Source: an uncultured Verrucomicrobia subdivision 3 bacterium
Lineage (GTDB): Bacteria; Verrucomicrobiota; Verrucomicrobiia; Limisphaerales; UBA11358
Assembly: GCA_903875465.1 (NCBI GenBank)
Contig: CAIQWB010000089.1
Location: forward strand, 18,110 to 82,109
Direction of reading: 5' to 3'
Length of the DNA stretch: 64,000 nucleotides
A program made the position numbers and the translations under genes. The notes under the pieces were generated by a model. That model had not been told where the DNA came from. It saw nothing but the letters and a program-made list of their open reading frames with translations, and ran no database searches. Positions 52,584 to 63,599 of this stretch are shown here, one piece after another (within the stretch, counting starts at the first letter, position 1; each line of letters begins with the position of its first letter).

Positions 52584-55115
52584 TCAAAGTGGCTTTACAA
52601 CTGGGATAACCGGTTGGGCATCAAATACTAAAACCTCAAAAGGCTGTAGCGTGAGCCGCTGGGGCTGGCCGGCTCCCCATCGCAAAGACTGCACCCGCTG
52701 ATCGGGATATGGGGTGGTCAGCGCATAAGTTTTCGCGGCCCCGGCGGGCAGTTCAAAGAGGGTGGCCGCATCCAAACTAACCGTTTGCGGGCGATTATCG
52801 GGATTTCTGAGCATCAGGGTGCCCTGACGCGGAGACCAGGCTGCATAACCGTATATTTCGAGTTTAAGCGGGTCCCCGCCGACCCAGTGCGAATCCACCA
52901 GGACATCGGCATGGGCATGCGCCCAACGGGCGGCATCCGCCACCTCATCCCAGGCCTGCGGAGTCATCATGGACGGTGTGAGGTATAATTCCTGGAGGGA
53001 AGCGCCTATGGCAAAGTAGGAGCGGGCCTCATTTCGCAAGTGCGGTCCGGCCTGGCCCACCCGCTCGCCTTGAAAGCAGCGTCCATGGACCAGGCCATGG
53101 GCCATAATGGAATTGAGCGGATAGAGCGGGGATTTTTGCACAAACATTCGCCGGCATTCCCCATCGCGAAAGGTCAGCCAGCGCTCCCGGTCATCGCCCA
53201 CGCCCGCCCAGCCCACATCGGCGCTGCCATTGCGCCAGGTGGAATCCACAAAATTCAACCAAAACGGCGAGGGCCAGGTGCCCACGGTCACATTAATGAA
53301 GACGGCGGGATTCTGCTGGCGCAGGTTTTTGGCAATATCCAGCAGGGCCATGAAATGGGGGCTGACGCCTTCGCCGGCCCGGTCCCATTTAAAGGCGTTG
53401 ACACCCGCTTCCCGCATGAGCTGGAGGCACCGATTTTGGAACCATTGCTGGTAACCGGGATAGGCGAGATCCAGATTGGTGCCGGCGGGAACGAGGCCCA
53501 TTTTTTGGGCGTCCGCCGTGCGTTCTTCCGCACCGCCATAGCCGCCCAACGGGGAAATCCAAATGGCCAGGTGGGCGTTGAGTTGGTCCATCCGGGTTTT
53601 AAGCGCGGCAAAACCACCGGGAAATTTTTCCAGGTTCTCGGCCCACAAGCCCCGGCTGGGATCATCCCAGCCATCATCCACGAGATAGGACTGCACGGGC
53701 ACGCCCCGCTTTTTCACCATTTCCCGGTCAAAATTACTGACGACATCCAGCATTTTTTCCGCATCCACGGAAAAGCCGAGGTCATACCAGCAGTTGTAAT
53801 GCAAGAAGGGACTCGAGGGCCGCGCGCGTTCGCGTTCCACGTAATAGAGAAAACTACGGCGCAACTGCCCGGCCGGGGCCACGCCGCTGACCCAGCCAAA
53901 TTCGTAATGATTCGCGGGTGCGAGCGTCAACTGGCAGTTAAAGCCGATGCGCGCCCCATTGGGCTCCACTGCATTTTGCGCCCCAGGCATTTCCAGACCG
54001 AAATACATGCCCCCACCCGCCACCGGGCAGCCAGGAACGGTGCCGATGGTTTGCAATCCTGGCACCCGGACATCGGTAAGTTCGAGGCCGTGGAGCGGCA
54101 GGGTTTTCTCCGGGGTGGCGAGGGCCACGCTCTGCCGAATATAACTGGAGTCATCCCGCAACTCGGCATGCCACCGGACGTGAATCCCGCGCGCCGAATC
54201 CAGTTCCGCCTCCAGCGCCATACCGGCAATCCGATCGGCGACCCGCACCCCCGCTGGATTTGGGGGCAGGCGGAGAATACGAGGCGGGGAGGCGAGCCGA
54301 AATTCAGAAGCCGACAGATCCAGTGCGGGATAATCCTGCAATTTCCCTTCCAGAATTTGCTCCCCGGCGGCAGTAGTGAGATTCATGGTCGGTTTGGCAT
54401 CGCGCACGCCCAGCAGTAGAAATTTTTTACCATCCGCCCAAATCAGCGCCAGTGCCGGCCCCCACGACATGCCTTGATCCGTGCCTTTATCGATGCGGCA
54501 CGAGACCCAATTCGTGCCCGCCGGCCAGGGAAATTCTTGTGCGGCTCCCTGATGCGCCCCGGCCACAAATTTAAAATGGTCAGGCACCAAGCCCGGGCGG
54601 GCCAGATTGAAAGCGGTAATCGCGCACTGGCCGGGAGCCCCCAAATCACCGGGATTATCGTGCGCTTGCGCGTGCAGATTCAGCTTGCCCAGCCGGATCA
54701 ATTGCGGCTCACCGGGAAATTCGCCACGGGGAAACGCGCCCAACTCAGTCCACCCCACCCCATTGTGCGAGGCCAGGGCCACCACCCGGGTGGGCTCCAG
54801 GCGAATGGCCACGACGATGCCCGTTTGGGTTACCGGTGGCGTGAGCCCCAGGCGGAATAGTTCCGTGCCGGTTTGGTCAAAAGCCTGACCGGTCAGTTGG
54901 TTCACCAAGCGCAAGGGTGCCAGTTGCCCGGCCGTGACCCGCCAGCTCCAGGACAGCGCCGAATTCTTTAGCGTGAAAACCCCGCCATCCTGACTGGCTT
55001 GCGCGGGGCCCGGCGCGGGGCCGGGAAACTCCACCGCCGCTGGTGCACCGAGCGTCAACAGCCAGACGGCCAGCAGGCAACCGAATATAAGGTTGTGGTC
55101 TCGGTTGGCGGGCAT
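52584..55115 (-). CDS. Secreted GH36-like (clan GH-D type) glycosidase, paralogue 2
   Basis: This 843-aa exported protein is related to the operon protein at 36268 over the barrel and C-terminal domain. Shared blocks include SYLVDDGWDDPSRGLW, WISPLGGYG, NAFKWDRAGEG with Asp578 in KWD as likely nucleophile, NVTVGTWPSPFWL and PLYPLNSIMAHG. The N-terminal ~230 residues are longer than in paralogue 1 and include a second beta domain. The start at 55115 gives a signal peptide (LIFGCLLAVWLLTLGAPAA). It sits between two DUF3472 genes on the same strand, 27 bp upstream of one and 69 bp downstream of the other. The substrate is unknown. Confidence 0.83.
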   Translation of the reverse strand: MPANRDHNLIFGCLLAVWLLTLGAPAAVEFPGPAPGPAQASQDGGVFTLKNSALSWSWRVTAGQLAPLRLVNQLTGQAFDQTGTELFRLGLTPPVTQTGIVVAIRLEPTRVVALASHNGVGWTELGAFPRGEFPGEPQLIRLGKLNLHAQAHDNPGDLGAPGQCAITAFNLARPGLVPDHFKFVAGAHQGAAQEFPWPAGTNWVSCRIDKGTDQGMSWGPALALIWADGKKFLLLGVRDAKPTMNLTTAAGEQILEGKLQDYPALDLSASEFRLASPPRILRLPPNPAGVRVADRIAGMALEAELDSARGIHVRWHAELRDDSSYIRQSVALATPEKTLPLHGLELTDVRVPGLQTIGTVPGCPVAGGGMYFGLEMPGAQNAVEPNGARIGFNCQLTLAPANHYEFGWVSGVAPAGQLRRSFLYYVERERARPSSPFLHYNCWYDLGFSVDAEKMLDVVSNFDREMVKKRGVPVQSYLVDDGWDDPSRGLWAENLEKFPGGFAALKTRMDQLNAHLAIWISPLGGYGGAEERTADAQKMGLVPAGTNLDLAYPGYQQWFQNRCLQLMREAGVNAFKWDRAGEGVSPHFMALLDIAKNLRQQNPAVFINVTVGTWPSPFWLNFVDSTWRNGSADVGWAGVGDDRERWLTFRDGECRRMFVQKSPLYPLNSIMAHGLVHGRCFQGERVGQAGPHLRNEARSYFAIGASLQELYLTPSMMTPQAWDEVADAARWAHAHADVLVDSHWVGGDPLKLEIYGYAAWSPRQGTLMLRNPDNRPQTVSLDAATLFELPAGAAKTYALTTPYPDQRVQSLRWGAGQPQRLTLQPFEVLVFDAQPVIPVVKPL

Positions 55116-55184
55116 GAGGTGAATCTATTTAGAAACGCAGCCGGAGTGCTGGGCGCAGGTGCAGAAAGTTTTGGGCGTGGCCAT

Positions 55185-56441
55185 TTATTGGGACGATAAT
55201 ACGCCAGCCGGAAAATCCGCCGGGGGATGACTAGTGCCCGGCCGCGTGAACAGCTCGCCGAATTTGGTGAAACCAGGAATAAAACCGCCGTTGGAGAGGA
55301 AAAACTGGCCGTCTTCAACCCCCATGAACCGATCCAAACGGCTGGCTTTGCCGGTGGGGTCATGACTGAAGGTCGCGGTGGTTTGCTCATGCCACTGGCC
55401 ATCGGCCGTGTGAAACCATTGGTTGCCAAACAACGCCTTGCGGCGCAGCTCACCATTGCTGCCACCAAAGTTTTCATTAAAACTATAAAGGCCGCGCAAA
55501 TAGGAACCGTCTTTAGGCGCCTTCCAACTGGAGATCAATTGCCAGTGTTGTTGCTCGGGCTGGTACCAGTAACCAGCATAAATCGTGTGCGTCACGTCGG
55601 TGGGCTGGGCCGTCACGAGAAAGCGCTGGCGCGTGCCCGTTTTCCAATGGTAGACCAAGTGGCTGTGACCGCCGGTGCCTTCGTTGCCAAAATCACCGGC
55701 AAATACCCCTTCCCCTTTGGCGATCAGGCTGGTACGGTCCTCGGCCCCCACTTTGTTTCGATCGACCCCTTCATGGCCACTGTCCCAAACACTAAAAATG
55801 ATCCGGCGCTCGGTGGCACTATTTACCTGCATGCCAAAATAGCCCCGATGCCAGCCACACGCTTCAAAGTAAGACCATAAGGGCGTTTCGACACCAGTGA
55901 CTTCGCAATAAAAAGCGTCAATATTGGTCCAGCCCCGGGTCGGGTAGGACAGATGGACGGAGGCGGCGTTGCGGCGCTCGCCGAGGTTGAAATGGGCACC
56001 CGTGGTGGCCGGACCATCGAGCACCAAGGTCTGGAGGCCGCCCGCCTCCTGCCCGGCGGGGTTCAGAGATTCGAGGGTGAGTTTCTGATAACCGGCCGCA
56101 GGAATATCAAACGTGCCGAAATCCAGCGTCACCGGCGCATTCCCCGTGCCTTTGGCCACGGCTTCCCGGGAGGCACCCGCCACCGTCAGGCGGAGCCGGG
56201 TTTCCCCGCCGGCGGGCACATTCACCGACAGCGCACACGCCAGCTTCCCGGGCACGGCAAATTCACCGAACCATAACACTTTGAGCTTGGGATCCGTCCA
56301 GCCGGAAATGCCCGAACCGGCGGAGACTTCCGCCCCTTCGGGGTCGGGTTCGAGATAAGCCGTGAATGCGGGCACACGCAACTCAGCTCGGGCATTCATC
56401 CATGCCAACAGACCCAGCACCACCAAGATTTTAGAGTTCAT
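55185..56441 (-). CDS. Secreted DUF5077/DUF3472 protein
   Basis: This 418-aa exported protein starts with a signal peptide (ending near ARAEL) and an N-terminal sandwich resembling DUF5077 (VPAFTAYLEPDPEGAEVS to about residue 150). The DUF3472 domain follows: WSYFEACGWHRGYFGMQVN, ATERRIIFSVWDSG, GGHSHLVYHWKTG, YAGYWYQPEQQHWQLISSW and GLYSFNENFGGSNG. The C-terminal LDRFMGVEDGQFFLSNGGF is also typical. The DUF5077-DUF3472 pairing is known from other polysaccharide-degrading bacteria, with no biochemical role I can state. It precedes the GH36-like gene in transcription order. Confidence 0.84.
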   Translation of the reverse strand: MNSKILVVLGLLAWMNARAELRVPAFTAYLEPDPEGAEVSAGSGISGWTDPKLKVLWFGEFAVPGKLACALSVNVPAGGETRLRLTVAGASREAVAKGTGNAPVTLDFGTFDIPAAGYQKLTLESLNPAGQEAGGLQTLVLDGPATTGAHFNLGERRNAASVHLSYPTRGWTNIDAFYCEVTGVETPLWSYFEACGWHRGYFGMQVNSATERRIIFSVWDSGHEGVDRNKVGAEDRTSLIAKGEGVFAGDFGNEGTGGHSHLVYHWKTGTRQRFLVTAQPTDVTHTIYAGYWYQPEQQHWQLISSWKAPKDGSYLRGLYSFNENFGGSNGELRRKALFGNQWFHTADGQWHEQTTATFSHDPTGKASRLDRFMGVEDGQFFLSNGGFIPGFTKFGELFTRPGTSHPPADFPAGVLSSQ

Positions 56442-56613
56442 TTTAATTCAACCGCTATCATCAGTCTACGGGAACGGACCCACCGCTGATTCATGGTTTA
56501 AACGGCGGGGCCCGCCCCATTGGGCTGGACCATCCCCACGGCGTTTTTACCGGGTCTGGAAGTCGCTCCACTGTTTCCTGTTGCTTAAGCTAACGAACCA
56601 GCGACCGGTCCTG

Positions 56614-56632
56614 TATCGCACATTCGGGGGAG
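56614..56632 (+). repeat. Short CACATTCGGGGGAG repeat
   Basis: TATCGCACATTCGGGGGAG matches the copy at 62577-62596 and, more loosely, the copies at 30431-30449 (reverse) and 42934-42952. It lies downstream of the giant protein's stop. Confidence 0.5.
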
Positions 56633-56657
56633 GGCCGAGCCCAATCCGGCCAGGGTT

Positions 56658-59600
56658 TCAGGGCACCAGGCTGATCCGATAAAACTGTTGCGCATTCGTG
56701 GCGGTATCCGTGACCACAAATGGCGAAGCCGCCAGCGAAACGATGTCCGTCAGCACCGTCCAGACGCTGCTGGCCGATAATTGGGCAGTGGCTTCCACCC
56801 GGTAGTGCTGGCCGGCCAGCCCGGCGAATTGGAAGTTTAACCGACCACCGGCCGCATTCAGGCCAGGCAGGAGCATGGGGATGGCCGGGTTGCTGATGAC
56901 CGCGATCGTGCCATTCGTGGCCAGGGTTTTGGTATTCCAACTCAGGTTTGGTGCCAGGGGCGGCAGGAGGAGATTGGTAAACGCGCCGCTCCAAGCACCC
57001 GCCGTAAACAGTTTAAAGCTGTCTCCCGCGGCCAGGGGGGTGGGGCCGATGTTGGTCACCACCAACGTGCCGCCCTCCGTCAAAGTGCTGGTGGTCAGGG
57101 CCAGATCATTGGCCAGCAGCGCGCCGCTCTTGCTGATTTCCATGATACTGTTGCCGGACAAAGTGAGGGTGCTGCCAAAGGTCAGCCGGCCAGTGCCGAA
57201 GTTGCCAGGCGTGAAACTGGCACCGGGCTGGACAGTGACTGCACCATACAGCGTGCCGGTGCCACCCAGGGTGCCACCCGCAGCGACGGTCACGGGGCTG
57301 CCGGCCGCCAGCGAACCATTCACCAGCAAGGTGCCGGCACTGATGGTGGTCGGCCGCGCGAAGGTGTTCGCCCCGGAAAGGCGCAAGGTGCCGGGTCCCG
57401 CCTTGTAAAAGATGGCACCCGTGGCATCCCCACTGGGCGAGGCACGCAGTACTGAGGAGATGTCCAGATCAATGCCGGAGGGAGTCGTGCCCGCCGCAAC
57501 GGTAAAAGTGGTGCTGCCCTGCCGTAACGGGGACAAGGCCACGCCGCTAATGGTCGCTGTGGTACTGGCAGGAAGCGTATTCAGCGCGGAGGCACCCCCA
57601 AAAAAATCCAGGTTGCCAGAGCTGGTCCCGATGATGGTACCGCCGGTCAGATTCAGGGTCGCGCTGCCCAGGGTTTGATTGGCGCTGGAGCTCACCTTCA
57701 GGCTGCCACCGGCAAGGTTGATGACGGTCAGCGCCGCCGCGCCGCCGCTGTACCCAACCGCATCGCCCGTGCTCAATTGCAGCGTCCCGCCCGGATTGAC
57801 GGTGACCGTGCCTCGAATGGTGCCACTGCCCCCGCCCCCGCCGGTCAGGTTTAAGGTGCCATTATTAATCGTCGTTCCTCCCGTATACGTATTTTGGACG
57901 GCCAGGGCGGCCGTGCCGGTGCCGTTTTTAAGGAGTCCGCCGGCCCCGGAAATCACCCCGGCGCAGGAGTTGCTGCCGGGACCATCGAACGCCAGAGTGT
58001 ACCCGGCAGTGTTGACCGGAGCAGCGACCGTGAGGGTGCCGTTACTGCACACGAACGACTGCGGGGCGGCGAGGGTGGTGCTCATGGCCCAGGAGTTGTT
58101 GCCCGCCTGGTTGAGCAACCCCCAAATTAAAGACAAAGCATTGCCGGCCAGGGCAAACCCGCCGTTGGCAAAAACCACCTGACCGGCGCTGGTGAGCCAG
58201 TTATTGGTATTCGCCTGCCGGAGGGCCCCTTGGAAGGTCAACAATTGTCCGTTGGCAGGCAGGGTTCCGTTCCAATTCCCCGCCGTGCTCCAGTTGGCAT
58301 TCGCCCCGCCGCCATTCCACAGGCTGGCACTGCTCGTGGTAATGCCGAGCGTGCCATTGACCGGCAGGTTGGTGGTGATCCACAACAGGCCCACGGGCAG
58401 TTGCGGCAGGTTGAAATTGGTAAAACCGCCGGCATAAGCGGACGCGCTGAACAAAGTAAACGTGTCGCCGGGCGCCAGGGGGCTGGTTCCCTGATTCGTG
58501 AGGATCAGGGTGCCGCCGGTGGTCAGGGTGCCACTCGTCAGCACCAGCTGGCTGCTGGAAGGCGTGGACCCTTTGCAGAGCGACAGCTGCAAACTGCCCG
58601 CCAGTGACGGCGGCGCACTGAGCGTCAGGGTGTTGGGGCCACCGAAACTTACCAGGCTGCCGGCCGCCGCGTTCAGCGAGGCGATGGTCTGGTTGCAGCC
58701 ATTGAGATTCAAGGCCGCCCCCGCCGAAACGGGCACGCTGGCATTGCTGCCGAGGCAATTGGCGGTGCCACAAATAACCGTGCCGGCCTGCACGTTCACC
58801 GCCGTATTGGCACTGGTGGCCGTTCCATTCAAAAGCAGCGAGCCCCCACCCCGTTTATAAAAACCCAGACTGCCCACGTTCAAGGGACCGTTAATGGTGA
58901 AATCGCCGGTGGCGGTGCTGGCGCCCGCGTCCACTTGCATGGACATGCCGTAGCCCATGCTGACCATCTGGAGATTGGGATCACTGGCTGACCCGGAGGC
59001 GCTGGCCGTGCACCATAGGCCGTTACCATTGATATCCGATATACCCAGGCCGGCGAGGCCGGAACCGTATTGCCGCAGGGTGGTCGGGGCGGCCAGCAGA
59101 ACGATCTGGCCGCTGGCATTATAATTCATGCCCCCCAGCAGATAAAAGCCGCTCGTGGCATTCGCACCGCTGCCATACATGCTCAGTCCCGTGCTGGCAT
59201 AACCGCCACCGGTGGAGTAGCCCAGTTTCAGGGTGGCTCCCTGGGCCACGGAATAGGGGGTGTCGCCGGATTTGCTGGCAACTTCCAGCGTGCCTGCGCT
59301 CACAGTGGCGAGTCCGGTAAAGGTGCTGGCACCGCTCAAGGTCAGGTAACCAGCGCCGGTCTTGGTAAAGCCCTGCGAGCCGGCCACCACGGCGCTGATG
59401 TTATTACTGGCATTGTTCACCGCCAGGTTGGGCGCACCGGTGCTGGTGGCCAGGGTCAGCGTTCCGGCTGTGCCAGTGGTAACAGTCCAACCATGGGACA
59501 CCGAGGGATTCAAATCATTGAACAGCAGCGTCCCCGCCGTGCGCGCGCCATCCAGGGTGACCACGGAGTTGGCGGCCAGATTCAGGGTGCTGAAATCCGC

Positions 59601-62468
59601 GATGGCATTGGTGCCGCCTGCGGCCAGGCCGGCGCTCCAATTGGAAATGGCACCCCAAGAACCACCGTGCAGATTAGTCCAGACCCCGGAGCCCGCCGGG
59701 GCGCTGATTACCAAAGCCGCCGGGGCGCTGGTGACACTGTTGGCCAGTACGGTGTAGAGTCCCGCATTGGCGGGGGTCACGCTGCTGATACTGAACGTGG
59801 CGTTGGTCGCCCCCGGAAGATTGGTGCCGTTAAACTGCCATTGATAACTGGCGGGCACTGGACCGATGACGGCCGCCGTAAAAGTGGCAGGCAAGCCGCC
59901 AATCACCGCATTGGTGAGGGGACTAATATTCACACTGGCCGGGCCAATCACACTGGCCCCAGTCAGGCTAAAACTGTCAAAGCTGGCTTGGTGAAGATTG
60001 GGATTCATGGACTGCACCGCATGAATAAATACCCCGGCAAAAATACTGGAACCAAAATTGGGCAGATTCGTGGTGCTGACCTGATTCCAGTTTAAGCCGT
60101 CCATGGAGACGAAGCTGGTGAACTGGTTGCCGGCGCGCTGTAATTTGAACCATTTATTCCCGTTTCCCAAATTGCCGGACCAGGCATTGGCATCGCCATT
60201 GCCATTGCGCATGGTGTCGTTCTCGAAATAGGCCCCGCCGCCCACGGAGCTGAAAAGAGCCGCGAAGCGGGTGTCTGAACCATTGCCCAGTGGCTGGCCA
60301 ATGGTGGTATTCGTGGTGCCCCGGAGCATGATGCCGGCCCGCCAGTCCGCGCCCGGCAGCACACCATCCGGGGCTGAGGTGTTGGGCGTGATACTGGCCA
60401 GGCGGGCCATCAAGGTACAGTCGCCGGTGACCTGCCGGCTTAAGAGATTCATGCCATCCCCCAAGAGAGTTAACGTGTTGCCCTGAACCGCGGCCCCGGA
60501 CGGGTAATTGTGCATTTCCAGCGGCGTCCAAACCCAGGGGGCAAAGGCCGCGTTGGTGGTGGCGAGGCTGAGCGGAGCGGAGTCCAGGGTGTTGGTGCCG
60601 TTATAAACCAAGCGCGCCCGCACCAGATTGCTGGGGGCCGCCCACAGCAAGGAGTTTAAGCCCCAAGGTGCGGTGGCCACCTGCCCCAACAAGTAATCGG
60701 CCCCAGCACTGGGGCGCGGGTAATAGGAATAGAAGTCCGTGAGATAAAACTGGACCCGATTAATCGTGGCGCCGTTGGCCGTCACGCTGGCACCCAGGCC
60801 GGCATTGGCATTGCCAATGGTGGCCGGACCGGCCGGTGCCGTCAACGTGATGACCGGCTCCTGGCTGCCAGGCACGCGGGAGAAAGCGCTGGCCGGAACA
60901 TCCCCGCTCGTAATGCCCGGACCCTGCCAGGCCAGGCCCAAACCGTCATTGTACGCGGTCGTATTGACCCGGTTGGCCGCCCCTTTGAAAAACTGCAGGT
61001 TGAAGGCATGCATCCCCGCCGCGAGCGCAATACCCCCACTTTTGAACTGGGTGGAGTCATGCAAGCCGTCGAAACGAATCACCGTCTGGCCATCCATCGT
61101 GAGCACGCTCCCATCTCCGGAATGCAAGGTGAAGGTGTAAAGCCCATCGGCGGGCGCGGTAAGATATCCGGTGTAGGTAAAGCCGTAATCCGTCCGCTGT
61201 TTGCGCGGCGTGACGTCAGGCCCATTTACCGCCCCGCTGCCGAGCGGAGTGAGGGCGGCAAAATTGGGCAGCACGGACCAGTCGCCCGCGCCCGGTTGAT
61301 AATATTGGTAATTGAGCCCGCCGACAGTTCCCGTGACATTGGTGGCCGGTGTCAGGGTGGCGGTGGCGGGGGTGATCAGGATGGGCGGATTGGTTTGATA
61401 AAAAATATCCGAAATCGTCAGGCTCACATAAGGGGTGGCAACCCCGGCCAGACTCAATAACTGCTGACGCGCCTCGGGATCATTGTTGAAATAAGTGACC
61501 GCCGGGGTCCCGGTGTAACTGGCATTGGTAAACACCTGGATCGCATAGCCGAGCTGGGGCGAACTGGACGGGGGCAATTGCCATTGCACCAGCAACTGGG
61601 TGCCGAACAACGCGGCGGTGGCCTGGCTGACGACAATGGGATCAAACCCCGGGGAACTGGCCTGGCCGGACAAGGTCAGGGTGAGCGGGACATTATTGGT
61701 ATAATCCGGGCCGCAGGAGGATTGGCCGGCGGTGTTGGTGGCAATCAACTGGCAAAAACTGGTGCCGCCCCCGCCGGTAAATTGGATTTGATTGGCCATT
61801 TGCCACGCGCCATTGAGGTGATAATAGCCGCCGCCATGGTTCACGATATAATCCCCGGTGTAGCCGGTAAAATTTTCCTGCCAGCCGCTCATGCCGTTGA
61901 CCCCGGTCACCGTAAACGGATACAGGAAGGTGCCCACGTGATACCAGTTGCCGCTGACGGGTTCCTTGAGCCACATGCCCTGGTAGCCCAGGTGGGCGGG
62001 GCCGTTGGCGGGCTGCCAGTAACGCACCGCCTCGCGGGTCCACAGATTGGTGGTGAATTGCGGCCAGTAACCTTTGATGGCGCAACTGCTACCCTCGCCA
62101 ATTTGCGGATAACCCACCATGTTGGTCCCGGCAAAAATGGGGATTTGTTGAGAATAGGGCGCAAAGCCGCCCGCAGCCGGCCAGCAGACATACTGCACCA
62201 AGGTATTCAGGCCGCCATTGTTTTGGTGGGTGAAGCCCCCGTAGAAATAACCCGCGCCCCCATCAGAACTGTTGACGTTTTCCTCATGAATGGCGTCGTA
62301 AATGCCCGGGGGCGTGTTGGGCGAACGATACGTCTGCACAATGCAGTCCGCCCCGGACTGGACATTGTAATAGTGATACTGGGCCTGGCTGGCGCACGCG
62401 GTAAGCAGCAGCAGGGCAAAACCCGAAAGTTGACCGTTCCCTCGCGCGCGTAATGGTGGATTTTTCAT
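56658..62468 (-). CDS. Giant secreted DUF3472/PA14/Ig/autotransporter-strand protein
   Basis: The protein has 1936 aa from the ATG at 62468; a TTG two codons upstream is less likely. After a signal peptide the N-terminal ~300 residues are DUF3472-like ([44 protein letters not shown]). A PA14 domain follows at ~390-540 ([32 protein letters not shown]), then a DUF1349-like region ([27 protein letters not shown]) and an Ig repeat near 860-930. About 900 residues of autotransporter-associated strand repeats come next ([53 protein letters not shown]), forming a beta-helix. The last ~70 residues repeat the module that ends in FYRISLVP. No outer-membrane barrel is present, so it is probably surface-attached or released. 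Confidence 0.86.
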   Translation of the reverse strand: MKNPPLRARGNGQLSGFALLLLTACASQAQYHYYNVQSGADCIVQTYRSPNTPPGIYDAIHEENVNSSDGGAGYFYGGFTHQNNGGLNTLVQYVCWPAAGGFAPYSQQIPIFAGTNMVGYPQIGEGSSCAIKGYWPQFTTNLWTREAVRYWQPANGPAHLGYQGMWLKEPVSGNWYHVGTFLYPFTVTGVNGMSGWQENFTGYTGDYIVNHGGGYYHLNGAWQMANQIQFTGGGGTSFCQLIATNTAGQSSCGPDYTNNVPLTLTLSGQASSPGFDPIVVSQATAALFGTQLLVQWQLPPSSSPQLGYAIQVFTNASYTGTPAVTYFNNDPEARQQLLSLAGVATPYVSLTISDIFYQTNPPILITPATATLTPATNVTGTVGGLNYQYYQPGAGDWSVLPNFAALTPLGSGAVNGPDVTPRKQRTDYGFTYTGYLTAPADGLYTFTLHSGDGSVLTMDGQTVIRFDGLHDSTQFKSGGIALAAGMHAFNLQFFKGAANRVNTTAYNDGLGLAWQGPGITSGDVPASAFSRVPGSQEPVITLTAPAGPATIGNANAGLGASVTANGATINRVQFYLTDFYSYYPRPSAGADYLLGQVATAPWGLNSLLWAAPSNLVRARLVYNGTNTLDSAPLSLATTNAAFAPWVWTPLEMHNYPSGAAVQGNTLTLLGDGMNLLSRQVTGDCTLMARLASITPNTSAPDGVLPGADWRAGIMLRGTTNTTIGQPLGNGSDTRFAALFSSVGGGAYFENDTMRNGNGDANAWSGNLGNGNKWFKLQRAGNQFTSFVSMDGLNWNQVSTTNLPNFGSSIFAGVFIHAVQSMNPNLHQASFDSFSLTGASVIGPASVNISPLTNAVIGGLPATFTAAVIGPVPASYQWQFNGTNLPGATNATFSISSVTPANAGLYTVLANSVTSAPAALVISAPAGSGVWTNLHGGSWGAISNWSAGLAAGGTNAIADFSTLNLAANSVVTLDGARTAGTLLFNDLNPSVSHGWTVTTGTAGTLTLATSTGAPNLAVNNASNNISAVVAGSQGFTKTGAGYLTLSGASTFTGLATVSAGTLEVASKSGDTPYSVAQGATLKLGYSTGGGYASTGLSMYGSGANATSGFYLLGGMNYNASGQIVLLAAPTTLRQYGSGLAGLGISDINGNGLWCTASASGSASDPNLQMVSMGYGMSMQVDAGASTATGDFTINGPLNVGSLGFYKRGGGSLLLNGTATSANTAVNVQAGTVICGTANCLGSNASVPVSAGAALNLNGCNQTIASLNAAAGSLVSFGGPNTLTLSAPPSLAGSLQLSLCKGSTPSSSQLVLTSGTLTTGGTLILTNQGTSPLAPGDTFTLFSASAYAGGFTNFNLPQLPVGLLWITTNLPVNGTLGITTSSASLWNGGGANANWSTAGNWNGTLPANGQLLTFQGALRQANTNNWLTSAGQVVFANGGFALAGNALSLIWGLLNQAGNNSWAMSTTLAAPQSFVCSNGTLTVAAPVNTAGYTLAFDGPGSNSCAGVISGAGGLLKNGTGTAALAVQNTYTGGTTINNGTLNLTGGGGGSGTIRGTVTVNPGGTLQLSTGDAVGYSGGAAALTVINLAGGSLKVSSSANQTLGSATLNLTGGTIIGTSSGNLDFFGGASALNTLPASTTATISGVALSPLRQGSTTFTVAAGTTPSGIDLDISSVLRASPSGDATGAIFYKAGPGTLRLSGANTFARPTTISAGTLLVNGSLAAGSPVTVAAGGTLGGTGTLYGAVTVQPGASFTPGNFGTGRLTFGSTLTLSGNSIMEISKSGALLANDLALTTSTLTEGGTLVVTNIGPTPLAAGDSFKLFTAGAWSGAFTNLLLPPLAPNLSWNTKTLATNGTIAVISNPAIPMLLPGLNAAGGRLNFQFAGLAGQHYRVEATAQLSASSVWTVLTDIVSLAASPFVVTDTATNAQQFYRISLVP

Positions 62469-62576
62469 GGCCAATTATAGCGATCACCCAGCCTGGCCAG
62501 TCTGGCCGTGCCCGGGGCATCGCTACCTAGTCCGCAACCGTCATCACGCACAGTAAGCCTCGGCGCGGCCGGATGG

Positions 62577-62596
62577 TATCGCACATTCGGGGGAGT
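62577..62596 (+). repeat. Short CACATTCGGGGGAG repeat
   Basis: TATCGCACATTCGGGGGAGT is the clearest copy of a short interspersed repeat found four times in intergenic DNA here. Confidence 0.5.
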
Positions 62597-62668
62597 GCCG
62601 CGCCGCGGAGCACCACGTTTCCGCAAACCCTTTAGCCTTGGCCAGCCACCCCGATGGGGAAGCGCGCC

Positions 62669-62692
62669 GCGGCGGTGCGCGCGCACCGCCGC
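62669..62692 (-). terminator. Perfect GC palindrome after the nucleotidyltransferase gene
   Basis: A 24-bp perfect palindrome, GCGGCGGTGCGC/GCGCACCGCCGC, lies 13 bp after the stop at 62706. It lacks a T-run on the minus strand, so it may act as an mRNA end stem rather than a classical terminator. Confidence 0.55.
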
Positions 62693-62705
62693 TCACCAAA
62701 CCATT

Positions 62706-63599
62706 TCAAACCCACAATTTTTCCGGGTAATCCCCCCGGGCAATGAGGTCGCGAATGCTCGCCACCACTCGCGGGCGATCTTCACGGTACGTCACGCCAA
62801 ACCAGGAATCCTGCGAGCGCAGCACTTTGACGCGTGCCCGTCCCGCCGTGACCAAATCATTGGTTACTGTGGGAATGTAGCATTCCGATTTGAGTTCCGT
62901 GCCACTGCGCTGGAGGAACGCCACAAATTCGGCTTTTAATTGGGCAAAGAGTGCGGGAGTAAAACCCCAAAAGTTCATCGAAACCGCCTCGTCACCAGTC
63001 AAGTGCGTCACCGCGCCGTCGGCCTGGTCGATCGCCCCGGTCCCGGCGGGTGCGATTTTGGTCAATTCGACCACCGAACGGAGCAATTGCTGCTCGTCCA
63101 CCTGGCAAATTCCGCGCGCCACGGTGCCAAATTCCGACAGGGTGTTCCGCAAAATGAAACCAACCATCGCATAATCCGGCGTGCCGGACTGCAAATGCTC
63201 CGCCATCAACCGGTAAGCGTGGGCACCGTAGAAATCATCCGCATTGATGGCGGCGAAGGGCTCTTGGATGGCCGATTCCGCCATGAGAATGGCGTGCGCC
63301 GTCCCCCAGGGCTTGGTGCGCCCGGGCGGAACGGTAAATCCGGCCGGCAACTTGTCGAGCTCCTGAAAGACATAGTCCACGGCAATTTGCGAGGCAAAGC
63401 GGGAGCCGATTATTTCCCGGAACTGAACTTCAATATCTTTGCGGATGACGAAGACCAACCGGCCAAAGCCGGCCCGGATCGCGTCGTAAATAGAATAATC
63501 AATAATCGTCTCGCCGTTCGGCCCGACGGGATCGATTTGCTTCAATCCGCCATAACGGCTGCCCATGCCGGCCGCCAAAACAAGTAATGTAGGTTTCAT
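62706..63599 (-). CDS. Sugar-1-phosphate nucleotidyltransferase (hexosamine uridylyltransferase-like)
   Basis: The protein has 297 aa from the ATG at 63599; the frame extends upstream but MKPTLLVLAAGMGSRYGGLK is the natural start. The motif GMGSRYGGLKQ binds the nucleotide, AINADDFYG carries the metal Asp, and KSECYIPTVTNDLV closes the fold. Close relatives in Bacteroidota and Verrucomicrobiota often sit beside NahK-type kinases and are taken to make UDP-HexNAc. The operon at 30744-38259 has kinase and epimerase but no uridylyltransferase, so this gene may supply it. It could instead be a glucose-1-phosphate enzyme; the nucleotide is not determined. Confidence 0.82.
   Translation of the reverse strand: MKPTLLVLAAGMGSRYGGLKQIDPVGPNGETIIDYSIYDAIRAGFGRLVFVIRKDIEVQFREIIGSRFASQIAVDYVFQELDKLPAGFTVPPGRTKPWGTAHAILMAESAIQEPFAAINADDFYGAHAYRLMAEHLQSGTPDYAMVGFILRNTLSEFGTVARGICQVDEQQLLRSVVELTKIAPAGTGAIDQADGAVTHLTGDEAVSMNFWGFTPALFAQLKAEFVAFLQRSGTELKSECYIPTVTNDLVTAGRARVKVLRSQDSWFGVTYREDRPRVVASIRDLIARGDYPEKLWV

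Noticed and set aside
53040..54419. A 459-codon open frame on the + strand
   Set aside because: It lies opposite the GH36-like gene, whose motifs, signal peptide and domain order are clear; the frame is an artefact of high GC codon positions.
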